A stretch of DNA of 8,876 bases from Hyphomicrobiales bacterium (GTDB lineage: Bacteria > Pseudomonadota > Alphaproteobacteria > Micropepsales > Micropepsaceae): NCBI GenBank assembly GCA_017849395.1, contig JAFIHO010000418.1, positions 1 through 8,876 on the forward strand. Direction: 5' to 3'. Positions 1 to 7,020 of the stretch are shown one piece after another. Positions within the stretch are counted from its first letter, which is position 1. Each line of letters opens with the position of its first letter. The position numbers and the translations under genes are program-made. The notes below the pieces were generated by a model, which saw nothing but the letters and a program-made list of their open reading frames with translations, made no database searches and was not told the DNA's origin.

Positions 1-47
1 CGATGAGTGCAAAGATTGAAAGAGTTCCCGCCCTATACCCGGGGGCA

Positions 48-53
48 GGGAGG
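48..53 (+). promoter_or_regulatory. Shine-Dalgarno of the acyltransferase gene
   Basis: The purine run AGGGAGGA (47-54) lies just before the ATG at 58. It decides the start: the same frame is open from a GTG at 7, but only the ATG at 58 has a ribosome binding site, and the protein from there begins exactly as the family does. No convincing -35/-10 pair is visible in bases 1-47. Confidence 0.75.
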
Positions 54-57
54 AATC

Positions 58-1197
58 ATGAACCGGCTCGCCGCACTCGAGTCCCTGCGTGGGCTTTTGG
101 CCTTATGGGTTCTCGTCGGCCATGTCCTGGGAGTTGCCTATGCGGACGCCCAGGTAACGGGGGTGCATCTGGGCCTGCTGTACCAGCCCGTCCTGGGCTT
201 GCGGCTTTTCATCATCCTCAGCGGCTTCGTCATCTTCTATCTGCTGGATCATTCCGATCTGCCTTACGGGGCGTTTGTCGGCCGCCGGTTCATGCGGCTG
301 GCGCCGGTCTATTTCCTTGTGCTGACCGTCTCGACACTAATGCTGCCGGTTCAGTTGCACGCCTTGCGGGCGCTCCCGTGGCAGGATCAGGGCATCCTCA
401 CCAAAATCGCAACCAAGCAGGAAAGCATCCGGCATCTGTGGCCCCACTTCATCGTCCATCTGAGCCTGTTGCAGGGGCTGGTACCCAACACCATCCTGCG
501 CTTTTCGGACTATGCGATCCTGGGCCCGGCCTGGAGCATTTCGCTGGAATGGCAGTTCTATCTGCTGGCGCCCGTTCTGTTCCAGATGATCCGGGCGGGG
601 CGATGGATGGCGTTGAGCGTCACGGCGTGCGCCTTCATCGGGCTGCGGCACCTCAACTATCCGGCGGAAGGCTTCATCGGAAACCAGTTCGGTTATTTCC
701 TGATCGGCATCGTCTCCTACTATGTGTTCAAGCTCGGGCGGCGCATGGGGCCGGTCCCGGCACAGGCCGCCGACATGGCCGCCATTGCGGGCGCGGCGAT
801 GGCGTATTTCTTTTTCAGGATACCCTGGCATTTCGCGGTCTGGGCGATCGTGCTGGCCACCATCACATTCCGCCGGAGCGATGAGCGCGGCCTGACCGGC
901 GCGGTGGACTGGACGCTGAGCCGCCCGGCCCTGAAATGGCTGGGGCAGGTCTCCTACTCCGTCTATCTGTGGCATATGCCGGTATTGTATGTGGTGATGG
1001 GCCGGATCGAGGCCAATGTTCCCGGCCTGACACGCGGCGCCTTTCTGGCGATGGCGCTGCCGGGCACGGTGATGGTGACTCTGGGCCTTTCCGCCCTCAC
1101 CTATCGTTTCGTCGAATTGCCGGGAATCCGGTTCGGCAAGACGCTGGGCGGCAGGAAGTCCGAACAGCCTGTCGCCGGGATCGCCGCGCCGCCCTGA
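58..1197 (+). CDS. Acyltransferase 3 family (OafA/YrhL-type) integral membrane acyltransferase
   Basis: Predicted 379-residue inner-membrane protein that moves an acyl group, often acetyl, from a cytoplasmic donor to a surface sugar such as O-antigen, exopolysaccharide or another glycan. Seen: the N-terminal motif LESLRGLLALWVLVGH with Arg11 and His22 in the R-x10-H spacing of the family; FIILSGF (51-57); RRFMRLAP (76-83); WSISLEWQFYLLAP (159-172), matching the family's S-E-E/W-QFY block; LGQVSYSVYLWHMPVL (295-310); and YRFVELP near the end (349-355). About ten hydrophobic spans cover the chain, the full length of a stand-alone family member, with no periplasmic SGNH domain. The substrate cannot be told: no glycan-biosynthesis genes are in view. 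The gene is convergent with RNase D, 29 bp away, so the two are not in one operon. The family is sure; the acceptor is unknown. Confidence 0.93.
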   Translation: MNRLAALESLRGLLALWVLVGHVLGVAYADAQVTGVHLGLLYQPVLGLRLFIILSGFVIFYLLDHSDLPYGAFVGRRFMRLAPVYFLVLTVSTLMLPVQLHALRALPWQDQGILTKIATKQESIRHLWPHFIVHLSLLQGLVPNTILRFSDYAILGPAWSISLEWQFYLLAPVLFQMIRAGRWMALSVTACAFIGLRHLNYPAEGFIGNQFGYFLIGIVSYYVFKLGRRMGPVPAQAADMAAIAGAAMAYFFFRIPWHFAVWAIVLATITFRRSDERGLTGAVDWTLSRPALKWLGQVSYSVYLWHMPVLYVVMGRIEANVPGLTRGAFLAMALPGTVMVTLGLSALTYRFVELPGIRFGKTLGGRKSEQPVAGIAAPP

Positions 1198-1209
1198 TTA
1201 TCAGGACGT

Positions 1210-1235
1210 GCGCATGGCCCGGACGGTCAATGCGC
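1210..1235 (+). terminator. Candidate hairpin between the convergent acyltransferase and RNase D genes
   Basis: GCGCAT (1210-1215) pairs perfectly with ATGCGC (1230-1235). Four inner pairs, GGCC (1216-1219) with GGTC (1225-1228), extend it, including one G-U and one bulged A at 1229, leaving a 5-nt loop. The G-U pair forms only in the + strand RNA, so the fold is better for the acyltransferase transcript. No T-tract follows on either strand, so this is a weak or factor-assisted end at best. The right arm carries the RNase D stop codon. Confidence 0.35.
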
Positions 1236-1838
1236 GAAAATGTCGATTTCGTCCCAGCCCGCCAGATCGAGTTCGGCGCGGGTGGGTAGGAAATCGAAGC
1301 AGGCCTGGGCCAGATGGGTGCGGCCCTCGCGCGCCAGCATCACGTCCAGCGCGGTCTTCAGCTGATGAAGATAGGCGACATCATTGGCGGCATAGGAAAG
1401 CTGCTGCTCGCTGAGATCCTTCGCGCCCCAGTCCGAGCTCTGCTGCTCCTTGGACAGCTCGACCTTCAGCAACTCGCGCACCAGATCCTTAAGGCCATGC
1501 TTGTCGGTATAGGTGCGCACCAGCTTGGAGGCGATCTTGGTGCAATAGACGGGCTTGCAATCCACCTTCAGCCAGCGGCGGAACATGGCGATGTCGAAGC
1601 GCGCGAAATGAAACAGCTTGACGGTCTTCGGATCAGCCAGCATGCGCTTCAGGTTCGGGGCGTCATAACTGTCCGCCGCGAACTGCACCGCGTGGCACAC
1701 CCCGTCGCCCGACGACAGTTGCGCCAGGCAAAGCCGGTCGCGGAACGGGTTGAGGCCCAGCGTCTCGGTGTCGATGGCAACGATGGGACCAAGGTCCAGG
1801 CCCGCGGGCAGGTCGTTCTGGTAGAGCTTTATTTTCAT
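1227..1838 (-). CDS. rnd: Ribonuclease D-type 3'-5' exonuclease (DEDDy), short form without HRDC domain
   Basis: 203-residue 3'-5' exoribonuclease, expected to trim 3' ends of tRNA precursors and other structured RNAs with two metal ions in the cytoplasm. The DEDDy residues are visible: Exo I in IDTETLGL (Asp23, Glu25), Exo II in FHFARFD (Asp82), Exo III in SYAANDVAYL (Tyr149, Asp153). The chain ends about 50 residues after Exo III, so the HRDC domains of the roughly 375-residue E. coli RNase D are absent; this short form is common in alphaproteobacteria. The frame is open further upstream to 2057, but Met at 1838 fits the family start and has AGGGAG (1841-1846 on the complement) only 2 nt before it, a short spacing. 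It diverges from the TolA/TonB-like gene across 85 bp. The symbol is by family; a generic RNase D-like exonuclease is the alternative name. Confidence 0.92.
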   Translation of the reverse strand: MKIKLYQNDLPAGLDLGPIVAIDTETLGLNPFRDRLCLAQLSSGDGVCHAVQFAADSYDAPNLKRMLADPKTVKLFHFARFDIAMFRRWLKVDCKPVYCTKIASKLVRTYTDKHGLKDLVRELLKVELSKEQQSSDWGAKDLSEQQLSYAANDVAYLHQLKTALDVMLAREGRTHLAQACFDFLPTRAELDLAGWDEIDIFAH

Positions 1839-1906
1839 GGCTCCCTGTAGCGCAGGCGGAATGCGGGGGCAATTCCGGAACTGTAATGAGCTTGGGCCGG
1901 AACCCC

Positions 1907-1915
1907 TGATATAAG
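1907..1915 (+). promoter_or_regulatory. Candidate extended -10 element for the TolA/TonB-like gene
   Basis: TGATATAAG has the TGn-TATAAT layout of an extended -10, with 5 of 6 bases in the hexamer (1910-1915). No good -35 sits 16-18 bp upstream, which extended -10 promoters can tolerate. Transcription would begin near 1922, right at the ATG at 1924, giving a leaderless or nearly leaderless message. That fits the lack of a clear Shine-Dalgarno. Inferred from sequence pattern only. Confidence 0.35.
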
Positions 1916-1923
1916 ATGAAGCC

Positions 1924-2643
1924 ATGTGGGAACGCGGCGTCACCCTGACCGAGTTCAGAACCCGCCTGCGGGAGGAATGGGGCGGCATGGCCCTGTCGCT
2001 GGCGCTGCATATCCTGCTGCTGCTGGCCGCGCTCTGGTACCTGGCGCAGCGGCCCACGCTGCCGCAGACCCCGTTCCGCTTCCTGCCCGTGGACCTTGTA
2101 GTGAGTCAGCAGACCACCGCCCCCGGACCATCAGCATCCGAAGCCGCCCCCGCCCGGGCGGAGGCGCAGCAGCGCCAGGACAGCGCGCCGGTTCCGCAAG
2201 GCACAAGGCCGGACAGCGTGAAGCCGCCGGTGGACGAACTGACGGCGCGGCTTCAGGCGCTGGCGCTGATGCGCCAACCGGACAGCGCCCTGCCCCGCGC
2301 CGACAATGACGGCCCGGGCGGCAGCGGACGCGGCGCGGGCAGCTATTCGCTGAAGGATTTCGTGCGGGCGCAAATCCTGCGGCGCTGGTGGCCGGACCTG
2401 TCCATCCCCGGCGCTTACGACATGCCGGTGCTGGTGCGGTTGAAGCTGTTCAACACGGGCATCATCGACGACGTGGAAATCATCGACCAGAAACGCTTCG
2501 CCACCGACAAGCCGTTCCGCAACATGGCGCTATCGGCGCGCAATGCCGCGATGCTGGCCTCACCTATCGAGATGCCGCCGGGCAACCATGCGCGAGTGCA
2601 GGTGCTGACGATCGATCTCGATCCGAAAGCCGTGTTGCGTTGA
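1924..2643 (+). CDS. TolA/TonB-like single-span envelope protein
   Basis: 239 residues in the layout of TonB/TolA energy-coupling proteins. A short cytoplasmic N-terminus (1-21) is followed by one membrane span (about 22-41, SLALHILLLLAALWYL). Next is a periplasmic linker rich in Pro, Ala, Gln and Arg (about 44-135) ending in a Gly-rich hinge (129-139). The small C-terminal domain (about 142-236) contains FVRAQILRRWWPDL, a strand pair around VLVRLKLFNTGIIDDVEII, and ALSARNAAMLASPIEMP. That C-terminal pattern resembles the TolA/TonB C-terminal fold: a helix, then strands, then an Ala-rich helix ending at Pro. No exbB/exbD, tolQ/tolR, tolB or pal is adjacent, so it is an orphan copy. The linker is not the long Lys/Ala helix of E. 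coli TolA. Whether it serves Tol-Pal, a TonB receptor or another task cannot be settled here. Start: ATG at 1924 without a clear ribosome binding site. Confidence 0.72.
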   Translation: MWERGVTLTEFRTRLREEWGGMALSLALHILLLLAALWYLAQRPTLPQTPFRFLPVDLVVSQQTTAPGPSASEAAPARAEAQQRQDSAPVPQGTRPDSVKPPVDELTARLQALALMRQPDSALPRADNDGPGGSGRGAGSYSLKDFVRAQILRRWWPDLSIPGAYDMPVLVRLKLFNTGIIDDVEIIDQKRFATDKPFRNMALSARNAAMLASPIEMPPGNHARVQVLTIDLDPKAVLR

Positions 2644-2659
2644 TCGCAGCACATACCGG

Positions 2660-2702
2660 CTCCCCTCCCCCGTTGCGCGAAGCGCATAACGGGTGGGGGG
2701 AG
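2660..2702. repeat. REP-like 43-bp dyad between convergent genes
   Basis: A long imperfect palindrome fills most of the 60-bp gap between the stops of the TolA/TonB-like gene and the SUMF1 gene. The outer arms are C/T-rich (2660-2674) and G/A-rich (2688-2702), with 14 of 15 positions pairing including one G-U. A 2-nt bulge (2686-2687) follows, then GCGC (2675-2678) pairs with GCGC (2682-2685) around a GAA loop. No T-tract follows on either strand. This resembles the C/G-rich intergenic dyads dispersed in many alphaproteobacterial genomes, and it may end transcription or protect 3' ends from both sides. Whether it is repeated cannot be seen in one window. Confidence 0.6.
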
Positions 2703-2703
2703 A

Positions 2704-3597
2704 TCATGGCAAATCTCTTGCCAGCCGAAATCCCGTCAGAGTCGAATAATCATAATCCTGTCCATCCGCCGCGCCGTTGCGGACGGCGGCGCGGATGAAG
2801 ATGGGCACGTTGTTCCAGGCGCCGCCGCGCACCGCATGCTTTGTGCAAAAAGAATCCATCCAGGCGCTGCCATCGGCAGGCGCATTCACATAACTGGGAT
2901 GCCAGCAATCTTGTGTCCATTCCCACGCATTGCCCAGCATGTCGGAAATGCCGAACGCATTGACCGCGAAGGAGCCTATCGGCGCGAACAGCCTGTTATC
3001 CCACTGGCTGCCGCAGCCATTGCAGTTGGCGTTGGCCTTGCCGATCTCGTCGCCCCACCAGCGCGCCGTGTTGGTGCCCGCGCGTGCGGTCTATTCCCAC
3101 TCCGCCTCGCTGGGCAGGCGGTAAGGGCCATCCTTGCGCGACAACAGATCGGGCCGCGCGGCCCGCGCCCGTTTGTTGATCCATGCGATATAGGCCTGCG
3201 CGTCCTTCCAGCCCAGGCACACGGCAGGCCAGCGCGGCGGCTCGACCTCGGCGGGCGGATAGGCGTAACCGCGGCCCGGCGATTTCCATCCCAGCAGCAG
3301 CAGCGGATTGCAGGGTTCGGGCTGGTAGCCGGTGGCGCGCAGGAAGGCGAGAAACTCGTCGCTGGTGACGGGGTATTTCGCCAGCGCGAAGGCGCGGATC
3401 GTCACCGCATGTTGCGGCCCCTCGGAATCAAAACGGCCCGCTTCATGCGCCGGACTGCCCATCAGGAATTTCCCGGCCGGAATACCCACCATCTGCGGAC
3501 ATTCGGGACATTCCTTGAACTCGCGATCCGGTTTGGCCTGCCCCCCGACAGCCAGCATGACGGCGCACAGCCCCGCAATGCGAAGCAGAATCTTCAT
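2704..3597 (-). pseudogene. Secreted SUMF1/FGE-sulfatase-domain protein, interrupted by an in-frame TAG
   Basis: A 297-codon frame of the formylglycine-generating-enzyme-like (SUMF1) fold, open except for TAG at codon 169 (3091-3093). N-terminus: a Sec signal peptide (about 1-21, ending near GGQA). The domain then runs through MVGIPAGKFLMGSP (36-49), ALAKYPVTSDEF (71-82) and PAVCLGWKDAQAYIAW (124-139) to RLPSEAEWE (160-168). After the stop the same frame goes on with ARAGTNTARWWGDE, GISDMLGNAWEWTQDCW, VRGGAWNN and TGFRLAR, all expected family blocks. The family normally has Tyr at the stop, as in EAEWEYAARAG. The Cys pair of true FGE after RGGSW is absent (RGGAWNNVPIFIR), so sulfatase activation is unlikely; a periplasmic binding or structural role is a guess. 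Its ATG overlaps the SDR-DoxX stop (ATGA), so it is the last gene of the operon. As read, only a 168-residue fragment is made. Confidence 0.88.
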
Positions 3598-4892
3598 CGG
3601 CGGTCTTCGAGCATCGCCAGCGCCACCAGCATCAGCACGATGGCGGGGCCGGTCTTGACCAGCGCGCCCAGCGGCTCGCCCCACAATTCCGGCATCAGCA
3701 ACGCGCAGCCCGCCATATAGCCGAGCGCCACGACAATGCCGGTGATGAGTCCCGTGCGGCAGGTGGCGCGCCGCGCGATCAGCAGGCCCACGCCGATGTC
3801 GAGCAGACTGCTGGCAACGATGAACACCCGCGCCAGAACCGGCGGCACATCATGGGCCGTGACAAGCGCGACGGCCGCATCGAACCCCGCGGTCAGTGCG
3901 ATGACGCCCGACGCAATCCAGAACAGCACCAGCGCGAGAAGAATAAGCGGCTTGAGCAGGAACAGGCGCGCGAACCAGCCCTCCTGAACCGTGGCGGGCA
4001 ATCGCGCCAGAACCGTCTCCAGCGGCGCGGGCTCAATGCCCGTCGCGGCGATCCACGGACCGGGATCGCCGGCCACGCCGCGTCGCAGTTCCGTGACCGA
4101 TGTGCGGCAGACCGGAGGCCGCCACCCCAGCCGCGCCGCCAGGTCGCCGCCCGCCGCCGCCAAGTCCAGCAGCCAGGAGGGGAACACGATCCAGGGCTCG
4201 GGACCGCCGAAGCGTTTTCGGAACAGCGCCACCACCTCGCCCATGTTGCTTGGCGCGCGCTCCATCACGTCCCAGCTGGAAGCGAACTGGCGGATGCCCG
4301 CGCGGCGGCGCCGCACCAGCCAGGTCACGGTGGCCGCGAGATCGGAAACGCCAATGGCGGCGAACGGGACTTCGGCCTCGCGCCTCGCCAGGCCGATGGG
4401 CAGGGCCGCCAGCGCCCGCACCAGCGCGCTGCCGCCAAACGCGGCGGGCGCGACGACAAAGCCCGGACGCAGGATCACATGCGCCTTGCCGGAGGCGGCG
4501 ATCAGGCTTTCCGCCTCGCGTTTGGAACGGCTGTATTGGGTGCCATCGCGCGACGCCTCGCCCGGAATGGACAGATGTATCAGCAGGCAATCCTCCGGCA
4601 TGGCGCGCAGCAGGCGCTCTACGAACTGGCGATGCACACGCTCCGCATCGTCCTGCAGCACGCCCAGACAGTTGACCACGACCAGCGACGTGCCCAGCAG
4701 CAATTGCAGCGCGCCCTCGTCCATGGTGACGATCGGACATTCGGCGATGCGCTCGCCCAGCACCGCCTTCTGGGCGGGGGTGAAGCGGCGCGCCACGGGC
4801 ATCACCGCGAACCCCTCATCCGCCAGGTGGCGCGCAACCTCCTGGCCGATCAGCCCGGACGCTCCCAGCACGGCGACAGGAAATCCACTCAT
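3594..4892 (-). CDS. SDR-type NAD(P)-binding protein fused to a C-terminal DoxX-like membrane domain
   Basis: 432 residues in two parts. Residues 1 to about 300 form an atypical extended SDR/NmrA-like Rossmann unit: VAVLGASGLIGQEVA holds the GxxGxxG dinucleotide loop (Gly10, Gly13, Gly16), VVVNCLGVLQ (71-80) follows the fourth strand, and YSRSK (Tyr120, Lys124) gives the YxxxK pair. Residues about 311-427 contain four hydrophobic spans (roughly 311-331, 353-373, 381-400, 411-427), the DoxX-like pattern. It is likely an inner-membrane protein with a cytoplasmic cofactor-binding head; the substrate is unknown. The frame stays open upstream to 5045, but Met at 4892 starts the Rossmann strand directly; the ribosome binding site is weak. 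It follows the permease by 80 bp with no clear terminator or strong promoter between them, and overlaps the SUMF1 start by 4 bp. Such fusions are known among SDR proteins, so annotation by homology should be easy. Confidence 0.85.
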   Translation of the reverse strand: MSGFPVAVLGASGLIGQEVARHLADEGFAVMPVARRFTPAQKAVLGERIAECPIVTMDEGALQLLLGTSLVVVNCLGVLQDDAERVHRQFVERLLRAMPEDCLLIHLSIPGEASRDGTQYSRSKREAESLIAASGKAHVILRPGFVVAPAAFGGSALVRALAALPIGLARREAEVPFAAIGVSDLAATVTWLVRRRRAGIRQFASSWDVMERAPSNMGEVVALFRKRFGGPEPWIVFPSWLLDLAAAGGDLAARLGWRPPVCRTSVTELRRGVAGDPGPWIAATGIEPAPLETVLARLPATVQEGWFARLFLLKPLILLALVLFWIASGVIALTAGFDAAVALVTAHDVPPVLARVFIVASSLLDIGVGLLIARRATCRTGLITGIVVALGYMAGCALLMPELWGEPLGALVKTGPAIVLMLVALAMLEDRR

Positions 4893-4972
4893 GGATGGTT
4901 GGCCATCTCTGCGCAGGAGTGAGAATCGGACAAGGTCACGACCATGGCCCAGCCTATCGCGGCTTTGGCGGG

Positions 4973-6103
4973 TTAATCCAGCGTGCGGCGGAAGCGCAGC
5001 AGGGCGATGGTTCCGACCACGCCGATGAACAGGAACAGGGCCCACAAGTCGGGCAGGATTTCCGGCAACCCGTTATTCTTCAGCAGAATGCCTCTCACGA
5101 TGCGCAAGAAATGGGTGGCGGGCAGCGCCTCGCCTAGCCATTGCGCCCAGACCGGCATGCCCATGAAGGGAAAGGCGAAGCCCGACAGCAGGATCGCGGG
5201 CAGCACGAAGAACATGGTCATCTGCATCGCCTGGAGCTGGTTCTGGGCGATGGTGGAGAAGGTGTACCCGACCGCCAGATTGGCGACGATATAGACCGCC
5301 AGCGCCCCGGCCAGCAGGGTCAGCGAGCCGATCATCGGCACATGGAACACATAGCGCGCCACCGCAAGGATGATGACGCTTTGCACCGCGCCGACCAGGA
5401 TGTTGGGCGCGATCTTGCCCATCATGATTTCCAGCGGCGTGGCGGGCATGGCCAGCAGATTCTCATAGGTGCCGCGCTCGCGCTCCCGCGTCAGCGCAAG
5501 GCATGTCATCAGCACCATCGACATGGTGAGGATCACCGCCAAAAGACCCGGGCCGCTATTGTACTGGGTGATGGATTCCGGATTGTAGAGCATGTGCGAG
5601 ACGGTGTTGAACGGCGGCGGCCCCTGGGCCCGCGCCGCCAATGGCCCAACCAGGTCGTCGCGCAGCGCAGTCGCGGCAAGACCGTTGAAGGCCGCCAGCG
5701 CATAGGAACCGGCGGCGGGGTCGGTGGCGTCGGATTCGATCAAAAGGTCCGGCCGCGCCCCCCGCACGATGTCGCGCGTGAAATTGGGCGGGATTTCGAT
5801 CACGAACACCGCCTTGCCTTCCTGCAACATGCGGCGGGCGGCGGCGGGATCGTTTGTCTGATCCACGATCTGGAAATAACTGGAATTGTGAAGCGCCGCG
5901 ACCACCGAACGCGCGAGAGGCCCCGGATCGGCCACGGCGATGACGGCAGGCAGGTTCTTCGGGTTCAGGTTGATCGCGAAGCCGAACACGAACAGCTGCA
6001 TCAACGGGATGCCCACGATCAGGCCGATGGTGATGCGGTCGCGCCGCATCTGGAGCAGCTCTTTCCACAGAATGGCAAACACGCGGCGCAGGGAAGCGAT
6101 CAT
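4973..6103 (-). CDS. ABC-2 type transporter permease (YhhJ/YbhR-like)
   Basis: 376-residue inner-membrane permease of an ABC exporter. Seen: a cytoplasmic amphipathic start with WKELLQMRRDR (13-23), span 1 at about 24-45, and a large periplasmic domain (about 46-183), as in the YhhJ/YbhS/YbhR drug-export group. Five more spans lie near 184-204, 234-252, 257-281, 294-314 and 353-371. RERERGTYENLLAMP (206-220) matches the conserved cytoplasmic loop of ABC-2 permeases that contacts the ATPase. Length and layout are complete. The ATG overlaps the ATPase stop by 4 bp (ATGA), so translation is probably coupled. Only one permease gene is present, so a homodimer is expected. With the HlyD-type adaptor it should form a tripartite-like exporter; the outer-membrane partner is not in the window. 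The cargo is unknown, with lipophilic drugs or an envelope lipid as family-based guesses. Confidence 0.93.
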   Translation of the reverse strand: MIASLRRVFAILWKELLQMRRDRITIGLIVGIPLMQLFVFGFAINLNPKNLPAVIAVADPGPLARSVVAALHNSSYFQIVDQTNDPAAARRMLQEGKAVFVIEIPPNFTRDIVRGARPDLLIESDATDPAAGSYALAAFNGLAATALRDDLVGPLAARAQGPPPFNTVSHMLYNPESITQYNSGPGLLAVILTMSMVLMTCLALTRERERGTYENLLAMPATPLEIMMGKIAPNILVGAVQSVIILAVARYVFHVPMIGSLTLLAGALAVYIVANLAVGYTFSTIAQNQLQAMQMTMFFVLPAILLSGFAFPFMGMPVWAQWLGEALPATHFLRIVRGILLKNNGLPEILPDLWALFLFIGVVGTIALLRFRRTLD

Positions 6104-7011
6104 CGCGCCTTCCCCTGAAGGTCGATGAAAACATCTTCCAGGCTCGGCTGGGCTTCATTGAGCGCAACGCCGGGCCGGCCGCGGAAACCCGCCAGCGTCT
6201 GTTCCAGGGCCGCGCGGTCATGGCCGCTGACATGGAGCGCCGCGCCGAAGAAGCCGACATAATCGACGCCGGGCTGGCCCCGCAATTCTTCGGACAGATG
6301 GCGCACATCCTGCCCTTCCAGCACGAAGGTGGACAGGCCGGACTGTTCGATCACTTCGGAAACCGAACCGCTCGCCACCAGCTTGCCGTTCAGGATATAG
6401 ACGATGCGGTCGCAGCGTTCGGCTTCGTCCATATAGTGGGTCGAGACCAGCACGGTGAGACCCTCGGCGCTCAGGGCATGGATCTCCTCCCAGAAATCGC
6501 GCCGCGCCTTGGGATCGACGCCCGCCGTGGGCTCATCCAGCAGCAGCAGCTTCGGGTCGTGCAACATGCAGGCAGCCAGCGCCATGCGCTGTTTCCAGCC
6601 GCCGGAAAGCTGACCCGCCAACTGGCGCTGGCGGGCGGTAAGCCCCAGCCGTTCCAGCGTGTCATCGACCCTGCGGCGGCCATTCCTGACGCCATAGACG
6701 CGCGCGACGAATTCCAGATTCTCCCGGATCGACAGATCCTCCCAGAAACTGAATTTCTGGGTCATGTAGCCGACCTGGCGCTTGATCGCGTCCGACTGGG
6801 TACGGAAGTCCAGCCCCAGGCAGGTGCCCTGCCCGTCATCGGCATTCAGCAATCCGCACAACATGCGGATCGTGGTCGTCTTTCCTGAACCGTTGGGACC
6901 AAGGAATCCCCATACCTGGCCTTCGGGCACGGCGATATCGATGTGATCCACCGCCAGCTTGGCGCCGAACCGCTTGGTGAGGCCTTTCACATCGATGGCA
7001 AGGCCGCTCAT
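6100..7011 (-). CDS. ABC transporter ATP-binding protein (CcmA/YhiH-type multidrug export group)
   Basis: 303-residue ATPase powering the ABC-2 permease encoded directly after it. All catalytic motifs are intact: Walker A GPNGSGKTT (38-46), Q-loop region around YMTQKFSFWEDLS (82-94), signature LSGGWKQR (135-142), Walker B LLLLDEPTAGVDP (155-167, catalytic Glu160) and the switch His192 in STHYMDEAE. The C-terminal extension (about 205-303) ends in PSLEDVFIDLQG, typical of exporters paired with ABC-2 permeases. It has a single ABC domain, unlike E. coli YbhF with two. Start: ATG at 7011 is 9 bp after the adaptor stop, and the Shine-Dalgarno-like AAGGTAA overlaps that stop codon, a sign of coupled translation. 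Confidence 0.95.
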   Translation of the reverse strand: MSGLAIDVKGLTKRFGAKLAVDHIDIAVPEGQVWGFLGPNGSGKTTTIRMLCGLLNADDGQGTCLGLDFRTQSDAIKRQVGYMTQKFSFWEDLSIRENLEFVARVYGVRNGRRRVDDTLERLGLTARQRQLAGQLSGGWKQRMALAACMLHDPKLLLLDEPTAGVDPKARRDFWEEIHALSAEGLTVLVSTHYMDEAERCDRIVYILNGKLVASGSVSEVIEQSGLSTFVLEGQDVRHLSEELRGQPGVDYVGFFGAALHVSGHDRAALEQTLAGFRGRPGVALNEAQPSLEDVFIDLQGKAR

Positions 7012-7020
7012 GGCATTACC

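Noticed and set aside
16..39. TTGAAA and TATACC upstream of the acyltransferase as a promoter
   Set aside because: The spacing is only 12 bp, too short for a sigma-70 promoter.
3..884. 293-codon + strand frame overlapping the acyltransferase in another frame
   Set aside because: It is Arg/Pro/Gly-rich without motifs, whereas the frame from 58 has every acyltransferase 3 motif and a Shine-Dalgarno.
2704..3093. SUMF1 interruption as a frameshift or as two separate genes
   Set aside because: Translation shows both halves in the same frame with no other stop between 2707 and 3090, so it is one gene with one nonsense codon.
2836..3720. 294-codon open frame on the + strand opposite the SUMF1 gene
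   Set aside because: Its product is a low-complexity Arg/Ala/Gly-rich chain with no family motif, while the opposite strand encodes clear SUMF1 blocks. It is a shadow frame of high-GC coding DNA.
3852..4922. Long + strand frames (up to 356 codons) opposite the SDR-DoxX gene
   Set aside because: Composition is Arg/Gln/His-rich and motif-free, and the - strand carries the Rossmann and membrane-span signals.
4893..4972. Promoter or terminator in the permease to SDR-DoxX gap
   Set aside because: TTGTCC followed 17 bp later by AGAGAT is a poor match, and no hairpin with a T-tract is present, so neither was listed.
5141..6118. 325-codon + strand frame opposite the permease
   Set aside because: It is a His/Gln/Arg/Asp-rich mirror of a membrane protein gene with no recognisable domain or plausible ribosome binding site.
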